Shown one piece after another: positions 25,310 to 34,040 of a stretch of 64,000 bases of DNA. A model generated the notes under the pieces. The model was not told the DNA's origin. It searched no databases and saw only the letters and a program-made list of their open reading frames with translations. How positions within the stretch are numbered: the first letter of the stretch is position 1; each line of letters begins with the position of its first letter. Source of the stretch: Carettochelys insculpta (lineage: Eukaryota > Chordata > Testudines > Carettochelyidae); NCBI RefSeq assembly GCF_033958435.1, contig NC_134138.1, positions 176,126,798 to 176,190,797 on the forward strand. The letters run 5' to 3'. The position numbers and the translations under genes were made by a program.

Positions 25310-25668
25310 TTTGTTCAGCCCTATTATAAGGTTTTGTTTACCCTGCAAAAATTTGCCAGCATAGCTGTGTCAACTATGAGTGTTAAGAGATAAATTGCAA
25401 CCCTGAGCTGACATAGCTATGCCAACAAAAACTATAATGCAGATGCAGTTATGTGGGCACAAATGGTCATTTTCTTAGGTCCCTCAGGAAGCAAAATAAT
25501 TTATTTTTATTGGTATAAACTCTCTCCACTGGGGGAGTCATTTCCAGAGCTCTACTGCAATAGTATTTGTAGTATAAAAAAACCCTTCTCTAAATTGCAT
25601 CTTAAGAACCACAAAGACAGTGGAGAACAGCCATAGTGCAATATATCTGGCCATGTAGACACACCCCT
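25310..25668. mobile_element. possible old MITE
   Basis: The boxes CATAGCTGTGTCAACTATG and GACATAGCTATGCCAACAAA, and the terminal GGCCATGTAGACACACCCC, resemble decayed ends of the local MITE group. The left end is not found. Confidence 0.4.
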
Positions 25669-26490
25669 ACACTAAGAGAGGCAAGGGAAGATGAGTTAAG
25701 AGTCCCTTAACATGGGCAAGACAGTGCATCTTTTCCCAGATCTCATTCTTGGAAGCCACTGAACCATTTAGCTGAAACTTTACACAAAAAATAAATACTC
25801 AGCCTGAGGCAGACTCCTGTTATGGAAAATTTGAGCCTAAACTGTTTAAGCTTCATGAAGTTACATGCAGCTGAAGCAGGTTCTTTACAATGGAAAATGT
25901 CAGGCACTCAGCTACAAGCCATGCTGCCACTTCCACCTTTAATACAGAGATTATCTAAGTAGCACTACTTCCCTCTCAAATTGCACAAATTATATTCCGG
26001 TTGCAACACAATACCTTAAAGGCTGAACTATCATTTCAGGGACAGCTTTTGTGCCATACATGCAGCACAAAACACTGATTTTTGCCAGTAACTCGTTTGT
26101 GGAAAATTTCCCCAGCAGTTGGCAATGCTCGGCTTGTGGTGCTTACTTCTATGCAACGCCTCTCCCCAGAGATAGGGATACATTGGGTGTGCAGAGAGTG
26201 AGGGGCCACACACTGCTAATGTAGGATCCCTTATAGACTCTACACCACTGGCTTAACTTATTACGATCTCTAATGTTATACTACGAGAACTCACATTGAA
26301 ACTAGGGCTGGCACAGCCCTGTTCACAGAATCAAGGATCTATATCCACCCTTATGTGTAGCTGATCTTGGATGCAGGAGTCCTGAATGCTGTACTTCATA
26401 CAGCTTGTGTTGAAAGCATTTGTCAGGTTCTTTGCGATCACCAATCTTTAACATCAACAATTTATAGCGGCACAATACCATGACCTACGC
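25669..26490. other. unique DNA, no gene seen
   Basis: No recognisable element or coding signature. Confidence 0.35.
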
Positions 26491-26491
26491 C

Positions 26492-26575
26492 AGGGGTCTG
26501 CAGCCTGTAACTCTGGAGCCACATGTGACTCTTTAAGGACTTCTTTGTGGCTCCTGACACTATAACTGCAAAGTA
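26492..26575 (+). mobile_element. hAT-type MITE fragment
   Basis: CAGGGGTCTGCAGCCTG followed by CTCTGGAGCCACATGTG and TGTGGCTCCTGACACTATAA matches the left end and start of a hAT family whose ends read CAGGGGTC-GCAACC. No right end is visible. The downstream A-rich (AAAAC)n run at 26575-26614 may mark the truncation. Confidence 0.65.
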
Positions 26576-26998
26576 AAAAAAACAAACAAAAACAAAAACA
26601 AAAAAACAAAGCAAAACCTGTTTATTTTCGATAAACAGTGAACATCTAAAAGCCCAACAATGAACAACTCATATCTAAATAGCAAATGACATGCGATCTC
26701 CAAAGGTTGGCTGACTCACCCTTTAATATGTGAAATGCATTGTGGCATATGATACTGTATGTGTGTTTTGACTGTGTTGCTAATAAGGTCTTGATTTTGA
26801 AAAGGAAAAGGAAGCTTGCTTCATTCCTGCTGTGAAAGGCAACACATATTTTAAGAAAGAAAACTGAATTTAAACACAAAGTAAAATTGGCATAAATAAA
26901 GTGGGTTTAGGAGTAAAAGTCACGAAGACAGTAGCACAAACACACAGTGTGAGGAAATAGAATATATAAAAAGTTTGTGAATGTCCTGCAGTAAACAT
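26576..26998. other. A-rich simple repeat then unique DNA
   Basis: AAACAAACAAAAACAAAAAC-like simple sequence is followed by unremarkable AT-rich DNA. Confidence 0.4.
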
Positions 26999-27126
26999 AG
27001 TAACAGAGCAACAGCCGTGTTAGTCTGTACTCCAACAAAGCAAAACAGCTGAAATGTAGCACTTTAAAGACTAACAAAATGACATTCAGTGATGAGCTTT
27101 CGTGGGACAGACTCACTTCATCAGAT
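26999..27126 (-). mobile_element. short hammerhead-bearing retroelement, family A (Penelope-like)
   Basis: AGTAACAGAGCAACAGCCG, GTGTTAGTCTGTACTCCAAC and CACTTTAAAGACTAACAAAA form the family A core, also seen at 42731 and 61996. At its right side the reverse strand carries CTGATGA (27118-27124), a short hairpin (GTGAG/CCCAC) and GAAA (27098-27101), the conserved core of a hammerhead ribozyme. Such motifs are known from the pseudo-LTRs of Penelope-like retroelements. The family assignment is an inference, since no RT is present. The copy may continue further right, to about 27340. Confidence 0.65.
27090..27126 (-). ncRNA. hammerhead ribozyme-like core
   Basis: The reverse strand has the conserved boxes CUGAUGA and GAAA separated by a 5-bp stem II with one mismatch. 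The matching stem III and cleavage triplet are not obvious in this family. Self-cleavage is therefore uncertain. Confidence 0.45.
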
Positions 27127-28154
27127 CAATCTCATTTCCAATACAGACTGACGTTTATAAGTAGAGGTCCAAAAAAAAAAATTGCAATAAAAACTGACAC
27201 AGGGGGATGAGGAGTGGGGGGGATGTTAATTGTCCTACCTGAGATAATTACAAGCAACAAAGGAAGGAAAGTGGTCTTTGTAATGTGTGAGGTAATTGAT
27301 GTGAGGCATGAACAGAGACACACTTAAGGTGACAGAGAGCCAAGCATAAGTTAGAAGAGACAGAGGGCTGTAACTAGTGCAGAGGACTCTGTGCTAGTTT
27401 CCAGACAGCCTGAGGAAACAGGAACTGCAACAAGCTAATTTTTCATCACCTCTTCCCAGCAACCCAAAGCTGCAATGAGCACAGGATAGCCTTTGCTAAG
27501 AACTGCAGGCACTCACTCTAAAACAGGCAGGCACTAATAAAATTTCATTGGGCAAAAAAGGTGATATGCCTCTGAAGGCTACCTTTAAGAGTGGTCAGCC
27601 CCCACCAAGATAGCACAGTGAAGAAGGAGGGATGGAGTTAGCCAAAAAATTAATAATGAAGAGAAACATTTCACAGTTGTTTGTTTCCACAGGAGGCAAG
27701 GGACCCATTGTCACAGAATTATCTTTTTTATGTCTCCTTATTTCAACTCCCCCTTCTTTTTCCAGCCAATCATTTTGCATAAATACAAATATGGAGCTTC
27801 AAAAATTACCAGAGGAAAAAAATATGGGAAGGTAGATAAAAGCATATGACAAAATAAAAATGAAAAATTGGAAATAGCTTGTGATTCTGGAAGATGCCCA
27901 CAGTCAGATCTCCAGTAATAATAAAGGGGGTGAGTTAGGTGGGGGTGCCCCTGCATGCTGTTGAATGAGTACCAATAGCATCTGGAGAGTTTGGTACTTG
28001 TCACTAGCAAAACATAGTGAAAGACATCCCAGGCTAGGAGGTGCACAGTGGCTGTACAGTTCCAGATTGTGCACGGGGAATCCCATCACAACCAATTCTT
28101 TGGAGAATCTAGCAGTACTAGCTCAAGACCAGATTGTGACCAGATGACATATTC
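27127..28154. other. no gene seen
   Basis: The first 200 bases may belong to the preceding retroelement. The rest is unique DNA. Confidence 0.35.
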
Positions 28155-28370
28155 AAACTTCCCCAATCAATCTTGTTTTCTAGACATTTAAATTTTTTTG
28201 TTGCTTTCTCTGGGCCTTCTCCAATTTCTCCACATTGTTCTTGAAACGGGGCACCCAGACCTGGATAAAGCACTCCAGTTGAGGCCATGCCAGTGTGCAG
28301 TGGAGCAAAAGTATTATTTCTCATGTCTTGCTTACAACACTTCTGCTAATACATTCCTGAATGATGTTTA
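28155..28370 (-). mobile_element. CR1 fragment
   Basis: The reverse-strand frame includes YPGLGAPFQEQCGEIGEGPE and KATKKFKCLENK, decayed CR1 RT C-terminal blocks (compare [20 protein letters not shown] in the long copy). Both ends are truncated. Confidence 0.75.
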
Positions 28371-28616
28371 GTTTTGGCAACAGTTGGTTTTGCAACAGCA
28401 AGTCTGAGGTTCAATAAAAATCTCTTGCACAGCTCTACTGTCATTGGCTTCCATTTTAAAACATACACCCACCTCCCTGTGTTTTCTTTTGCTTAAAGTG
28501 CAAGCTGTCACCATATGTGTAAGAGCACAGACTGTTCTTGGAAGCAGCTGTTCCTTTTTGCTTTCCCTTCCAGATTATTAACCGAAGTACTGGTAGCATG
28601 GAATTAAAAAAAAAAC
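28371..28616. other. unique DNA
   Basis: Nothing recognised. Confidence 0.3.
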
Positions 28617-28619
28617 ACA

Positions 28620-29063
28620 GGCTATGGTTACACTACAGCAATCTGTTGACAGAAGTCATTGTCGGAAGAGATCTCCTGACAAAACTTCTGTCGACAGGGT
28701 ATGGCCACACACCAAAGCCAACCAGGAGAGCGCTCTGCTCTCTCAACAGAGTGGCCCAACTGCCCAGCTGCTCTCTCAAAAAAACAGGCACCTGGAAGCC
28801 CAGCAGATAGGGCTGCCCATTGTTCTGGATGCCCTGTCTGTCAGGAGAAGGCCCCCCCAGAGCATCCACACAGGTTTTTTGTCAACAGACCCCTTTGACA
28901 GCAATGTTATACCTCATGGCTGAGAGGCAGAACACTGCTGGTGAAAGTGCGGAGCTTTGTCGATAAACTATTGACAAAACACATTTTGTGTGAGGCTGTT
29001 CCACCAGTTTTTTTTCCAACATCTGGGTTTTTGTCAGCAAAACTTGCGAGTGTGACCGTAGCC
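28620..29063. mobile_element. Harbinger-type MITE, TCTGTTGACAGA family, TSD ACA
   Basis: The left end is GGCTATGGTTACACTAC and the right end GTGTGACCGTAGCC. ACA flanks both sides (28617-28619 and 29064-29066). It is collinear with 24389-24826: GTTGACAGAAGTCATTGTCGG, GTCGACAGGG, CTGGAAGCCCAGCAGATAGGG, TATTGACAAAACACATTTTG. It is 444 bp and non-coding. Confidence 0.9.
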
Positions 29064-29066
29064 ACA

Positions 29067-30690
29067 GAGTTTAGTTTCACAACAGGAACTCTCTCCTCCC
29101 TCCTTCCTTGCTCTCTCTTCCCATCCCTTGATTTTTGGTTAATTTGCAGATACATGTGATATCACTGGTATAATCTGAGGAGGGAGAAATACTTGTTGGT
29201 TTCAGTCACAATGCTCTGGTGCCCAAAGTAAGTCCCCAGTTCAAAAATTCCTTTATTAAAAATATTTTAAGTGATACAGGTTACATAAGCAGGCTGGACA
29301 GAAGGAAAACAAACTCTAGAGATCTAGTCACACCATACAAGCTCACTTAGCAGATCATCTTTAAAAAGGCATCAGGGCAAACCACATCAACTGAATTTTC
29401 TTCTTTCTGTAGGTCTTTTTGTTAGCTTGCAGCAACGACAAAATTAAATAAGTGTCAGATTTAGGGGCAAGTAAGCACACAAAGCTTTGATTTTTATGAC
29501 ATTACAAGTTGCCTCCTATGATGTAGAGGGGCTGCTCTACCCCCAACTCACAGTCGGTCAGAAATTAGAGATGGCCTATTTGAGCAAATATAGCTCACTA
29601 CCAAAGATGGATTTAATAGATTTGGATTTCTTATCCTTGGACACATGTATTGTGGTTACCCTTGGATTAGGAACACGTTTTGTGACACTAGTTTCCATGA
29701 ATGTGGCTAAGATGGCCAGTTTGGCAAAAGCATAACTTCATGATGGTATCACCAAAGTCTGGTGAAGAACTATTTCGTAATAGATTTTACAAAGCTGTGC
29801 CCATCCAGAGTCTGTCCTACAGTAAAGGCTTCCCATTGAGTTTATCTCCAAGACTTTTTCTACTCAGCTTATCCAGAATTGCTCATTCAGTTCTGGAAGA
29901 ATACTTCATCCAGTTTTCTGGGATCTAAAAAACCCTCTGTTTGACGTCAGCTCATTACTTAAGATACTTTACTAGACAAGTAACAACTCTTTACCCAAGT
30001 GGGCCAGGCCCAGCCATAGGATGCTTAGGTACAGGGTGTTACCCCAGTTCTAATTCATGCCTCACTGTGCAATTTGCGTATACAGAGCTCCTAACTATTT
30101 GGCACCTATACTTTTTATACATAATGACCAATTGCGTTGCAGATTGTGTAAGTTAAGGTTACCTATTCAGAGTTTTCTTGCCTACTTCATTACCCACATA
30201 CATACCCAGACTAGTTAATTCTGCCTGTCTTATTTATTGTACGCATATTCATAATAGTTAATTGATTCAGTAATTATTTGTTCTGTTTCCTGTAACAGTT
30301 ACATTGTTCAGGCTTGGACCTGCTCATGCCAGGCAAGTTAACCCTAAATTAGAGCATAGCAAGGTGGGGTACGACAAAGAAACCTCCAAACTTCATGTTG
30401 TCAACACTCATATTTTTATTGCAAACCTCCTATTTGGAGATGTCTTAAAGCCCCAGCCACTGGAGTCTGGTGATCATATGGTAATCTAAATTTTCATTGA
30501 AAAGAAAAAGTATGTAAATCTTGTGGATGCAAAGAAGAGCTTAAAATCATGAAAATAAGCTGCTACAGACTAGTAGGCACATTGGTAGAAACGTGGCTAA
30601 AGCTGTACAAGTAAGCTGGCCTGGTATGTCATACAAGCAAGCTATTTATAGTCAGTATGGCATGCTGGAAAGACATTGTACCGCCCCTCA
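29067..30690. other. unique AT-rich DNA, no gene seen
   Basis: An 82-codon frame at 29487-29735 has no recognisable domain. An old retroelement cannot be excluded, but no motif supports one. Confidence 0.35.
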
Positions 30691-30764
30691 GTGCCTCCAC
30701 AGACCTGCCTCTCAGGACAACAGGGCTGGTGGGTGGGGGAGCTGGGAGCAGTCCTGCAGCCAGA

Positions 30765-30927
30765 GGAGCCCCACCTCCTACACTCCCATGGAGCTGCCTC
30801 TCCTCCAGCTGGTGGTGGTTCTCCTTTCTCCATGTGCTGGTGCCCCTCTCCCAAACAGGGAAAGGAGCAGAACCACCAGCTGGAGGAAATGCAGCTCCAT
30901 GAGAGTGTAGAAGGTGGGGCTCCTTTC
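30765..30927. repeat. inverted repeat (foldback), ~70-bp arms
   Basis: GAGCCCCACCTCCTACACTC and ATGGAGCTGCCTCTCCTCCAG on the left are mirrored by CTGGAGGAAATGCAGCTCCAT and GAGTGTAGAAGGTGGGGCTC on the right. The centre is near 30846 (CTCCTTTCTCCATG and GGGAAAGGAGCAG). The arms match with a few differences. The outer borders do not show the local MITE ends, so the class is unknown. Confidence 0.75.
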
Positions 30928-31305
30928 CCACCTGCGAGCAGCAGAATAACCACAGCTCTTCCAGCTGTTGTACTGCCCCCAGCCTTCCCTCCCTCCAGAT
31001 AATAAGAGATGTGGAAGGGAGGGGAAGAATATGGACCCTGGGCTGAGGTGGGGGTGGAGTCACATGGAAGATCACATGGGGAGGGTCACATGCCCCTCCC
31101 CTTAGGTGGCATGTCCCCACTCTGTAGTGGGAAGAAATTCATTTTACTTTCACCACTGGAGAAAAGGGAATGAAGTTAGAATTTATAATCTGTTTTACTA
31201 ATGTGTCTAGTTAATATTTTGCATCAGTAAGTTATTTTTCTTTTTGTGAACAACAATTTTGCTGTGCATTACTTTATTAAAATAAATACAGCTTGATCTA
31301 AACAC
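30928..31305. other. unique DNA, no gene seen
   Basis: Nothing recognised. Confidence 0.3.
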
Positions 31306-31308
31306 ACA

Positions 31309-31744
31309 GGCCGTGTCTACACTAGCCCCAAACTTCGAAATGGCCATGCAAATGGCCATTTCAAAGTTTACTAATGAAGTGCTGAAATGCACATTCAGCA
31401 CCTCATTAGCATGCGGGCGGCCACAGCACTTTGAAATTGACGAGGCTCGCCACCGCGCGGCTCATCCAGATGGGGCTCCTTTTCGAAAGGATCCCGCCTA
31501 CTTCGAAGTCCCCTTATTCCCATCTGCTCATAGGAATAAGGGGACTTAGAAGTAGGCGGGGTCCTTTCGAAAAGGAGCCCCATCTGGATGAGCCGCGCGG
31601 TGGCGAGCCGCGTCAATTTCAAAGTGCTGCGGCCGCCCGCATGCTAATGAGCTGCTGAATATGTATTTCAGCACTTCATTAGTAAACCTCGAAATGGCCA
31701 TTTGCACGGCCATTTCGAAGTTTGGGGCTAGTGTAGACACGGCC
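31309..31744. mobile_element. near-perfect 436-bp palindromic MITE, TSD ACA
   Basis: The element starts GGCCGTGTCTACACTAGCC and ends with the exact complement, flanked by ACA on both sides (31306-31308 and 31745-31747). The two halves mirror each other almost throughout, with the turn near CCATCTGCTCATAGG at about 31529. Because both arms code the same sequence, nearly identical open frames appear on opposite strands (31395-31622 and 31431-31658). These are artefacts, not genes. High arm identity suggests a young insertion or arm correction. Confidence 0.93.
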
Positions 31745-31767
31745 ACAGAATTCTAAAGCACCACTAG

Positions 31768-31852
31768 CCCTTCTAGAGTCATGTAGAGTTTCACGTCAGA
31801 AAGGATCATTAAAGCATTTAGTCTGACCTCCTGTAGATCACTGGACATTAAA
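31768..31852 (-). mobile_element. CR1-like 3' fragment, left piece
   Basis: GTAGAGTTTCACGTCAGAAAG, then CATTTAGTCTGACCTCCTGTAG, resembles the reverse complement of a sauropsid CR1 subfamily 3' end. It is interrupted by the MITE at 31853 and seems to resume at 32135 with ACATTTCATGTAATTTCCCC. Confidence 0.6.
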
Positions 31853-32134
31853 GCCAGGTCTACATGGCAAGCTGTTTTTGAAATAATTTATAAAATTTAG
31901 TCTGTGCAAATTGTATACACTATTTAAAAATTCCTTATTCCAAACTTGCTGTAAGCAGCACCAAAGTTTGGAATAAGCAGCTATTCTCAAAGTTCCATTA
32001 TGCCTCGTACAACCAGGGGTACCAGAACACTGCTTGAAATGGCAGCACTATTTTGAGCACAGGGAAAAGCCATGGTGTTGCTATTTCGGGATACAACTGT
32101 GTCCTGAAATAGCCATCACTGTGTAGACATAGCC
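31853..32134. mobile_element. Harbinger-type MITE inside a CR1 fragment
   Basis: The left end is decayed (CCAGGTCTACATGGC) and the right end reads GTGTAGACATAGCC. The interior has TTCCTTATTCCAAACTTGC mirrored by AAGTTTGGAATAAGCAGC, and GCTATTTCGGGATAC mirrored by GTGTCCTGAAATAGC. It is non-coding. Confidence 0.75.
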
Positions 32135-32369
32135 TACATTTCATGTAATTTCCCCTGTAAGGCACTCAACCACCTGTTGACATAAAGGCTGTTCTGTTGC
32201 AAGAAGCTTTTGACCATATAACTGATTTGGGTATCCTCTTTCTTAATACTCAAACATTCTCATATTTCTTCTTCAAATTTGGATGCATAATCTTTGGACA
32301 GGGGCAAATCTTTTAACTACATTTAGGGTCAATCTGACAAGCTGCTTCTGAAACAGTTGGCAAATTCTG
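32135..32369 (-). mobile_element. CR1-like fragment, right piece, fading into unique DNA
   Basis: TTCATGTAATTTCCCCTGTAA continues the fragment left of the MITE. Similarity is lost after about 32220. Confidence 0.4.
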
Positions 32370-32377
32370 GTTTTGAA

Positions 32378-32497
32378 TCAGAGAGGTAGCCGTGTTAGTC
32401 CATATCTTCAAAAACAAGAAGTCCTGTGGCATCTTATGACTAACAGATATTTTGGAGCATAAGCTTTCATGGGCAAAGACCCGTTTCATCAGACGCA
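32378..32497 (-). mobile_element. short hammerhead-bearing retroelement, family B, TSD GTTTTGAA
   Basis: A 120-bp unit, TCAGAGAGGTAGCCGTG to TTTCATCAGACGCA, is flanked by exact octamers GTTTTGAA at 32370-32377 and 32498-32505. Those are strong target-site duplications and define a complete, tiny insertion. It contains GTGTTAGTCCATATCTTC and CTGTGGCATCTTATGACTAAC. The reverse strand carries a hammerhead core (separate entry). No coding capacity. It probably moves with the machinery of a Penelope-like element, which is inferred from the ribozyme association known in that class. Confidence 0.8.
32455..32497 (-). ncRNA. hammerhead ribozyme-like motif
   Basis: On the reverse strand the order is CTGATGA (32486-32492), stem II GGG/CCC with one outer mismatch, GAAA (32465-32468), a 2-bp stem III GC-TTAT-GC, then TC as the expected cleavage dinucleotide. 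A very short stem III is typical of hammerheads from retroelements. The pairing partner for stem I is not clear. Confidence 0.6.
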
Positions 32498-32841
32498 GTT
32501 TTGAAAACTCTTATACTTTGCTATCACCTCTCAAGAACGGTTTGACTTAGAAACATTGAATTTGCTTTATTTAAAATTATCTGGGCAAAAGTGTATCTTT
32601 TATCCGTGACAGAATGCTCTTCCAGGGTGACATTGATTGACATCTTTTGTCAACTTTCCAAAGAAACAAAAAGCTCCTGTAGTCTAAGTGACAGGATATT
32701 ATTATCTGTACTCATTTTTGGAGGGTCAAGGAGACTCAAGCAAGGAACAGGTCCTTGGTACCACTTAAGAACTGTTTTGTGTATTTAAGTGGTGCCCTGC
32801 ACTGCTCTTCTACTCAGGGGTGTATAACACCCTATCAAAGT

Positions 32842-33029
32842 ATCAGAGGGGCAGCCGCCTTAGTCTATACCTGCAAAAACAATTTGAAGTCCTGTTACAC
32901 CTTATAGGCTCACATATTTTGGAAGCTTTCATGGGCAAAGACCTGCATCTGATGAAGCGGGTCTTCGCTCACGAAAGCTTATGCTCCAAAATATTTATTA
33001 GTCTATAAGGTACCACAGGACTTCTTTTT
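32842..33029. mobile_element. head-to-head foldback of the family B element
   Basis: The left arm, in reverse orientation (TATCAGAGGGGCAGCCGCC to GCTTTCATGGGCAAAGACC), is followed at about 32944 by a forward-oriented arm (TGCATCTGATGAAGCGGG to CCACAGGACTTCTTTTT). Segments such as GAAGTCCTGTTACACCTTA and TAAGGTACCACAGGACTTC are mirror images. The left arm has lost about 12 bases of the ribozyme core at the junction. The right arm keeps the whole core. The left arm is longer and includes the element's outer end. Confidence 0.82.
32944..32990 (+). ncRNA. hammerhead ribozyme-like motif, best preserved
   Basis: CTGATGA (32949-32955), stem II around TCTTCG, GAAA (32973-32976 give GAAA), then GC-TTAT-GC as stem III and TC at 32985-32986 as the expected cleavage site. 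All conserved core boxes are present in the right order. Stem II has a C-A mismatch and a G-U pair. Confidence 0.6.
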
Positions 33030-33559
33030 AGCCTATGGATGTGATACTCATGTGCAGTCTGTGTTTTGAATCCCCTTTGTATTTACTATACCTGAGTCTT
33101 ATAGTGGCTATCAGACCACTGTATTTGGAACAGGGAAAATGCAGCAAATAACCAGTTATGTCCCAGTTCTCTGTTTTGTTGGGAGTGATGGAAAGTCAAA
33201 ACTGAAAATCCAGCCCCAAGAAGCTGCACATAAATGTTTATTAAAACAGGGCTGATAGGAAGCAGCTTTCAAACCCACATATTGCATTAGATTTAGTTTA
33301 AAGTAGAAACACTATACAAAAACCCGAACCTTGTCAAACTGGTGGCACAGTTGCCCTGAGCTTCATAAAGGCAAAATTGTTATATATTGCAAGTCCCTTA
33401 GCAGTTAAACCCCTCACACTGTAGCAGAGCTAGCCCAGCAGGGCCTAGATGGTGGACACTGGATGCTATAGGCAATTGGAGTGCAGGGCCTTGAACGCAC
33501 AGGGCCCAAGCCAACCACCTTGCTGTACTTGTACTGAGGCTAAGCCTGTACTGTAGCTT
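33030..33559. other. unique DNA, no gene seen
   Basis: Nothing recognised. Confidence 0.35.
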
Positions 33560-34040
33560 TTTAAAAGATGTATGAAGAAAAGAGACACCTATTTTTTACA
33601 GAAAAAAATGTGGAGAAAGTGAATATAGAAAAATTATTTACCTTTTCCCATAACATAAGAACTAGGGGACACCAAATGAAATTGATGGGTAGTAGGTTCA
33701 AAACTAATAAAAGGAAATTTTTCTTCACACAGCGCACACTCAACCTGTGGAACTCCTTGCCTGAGGAGGCTGTGAAGGCCAGGACTCTATTAGGGTTTAA
33801 AAAAGAGCTCGATAAATTTTTGCAGGTTAGGTCCATAAATGGCTGTTAGCCAGGGGTAAAGTATGGTGCCCTAGCCTTCAGTACAAGGGCAGGAGATGGA
33901 TGGCAGGAGATAAATCACTTGATCATTGTCTTCTGTTCTCCTTCTCTGGGGCACCTGGCATTGGCCACTGTCGGCAGATGGGATACTGGGCTGGATGGAC
34001 CTTTGGTCTGACCCAGTATGGCCATTCTTATGTTCTTATG
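33560..34040 (+). mobile_element. CR1 3'-end copy
   Basis: The frame at 33568-33849 reads [33 protein letters not shown] and [10 protein letters not shown], the ORF2 C-terminus. The 3' UTR follows (GGCACCTGGCATTGGCCACTG, GGACCTTTGGTCTGACCCAG) and ends TTCTTATGTTCTTATGT. The 3' end is intact. The 5' side is truncated. Confidence 0.93.

Noticed and set aside
31395..31746. Near-identical 75-codon proteins on opposite strands
   Set aside because: They are produced by the two arms of the palindromic MITE at 31309-31744, not by genes.
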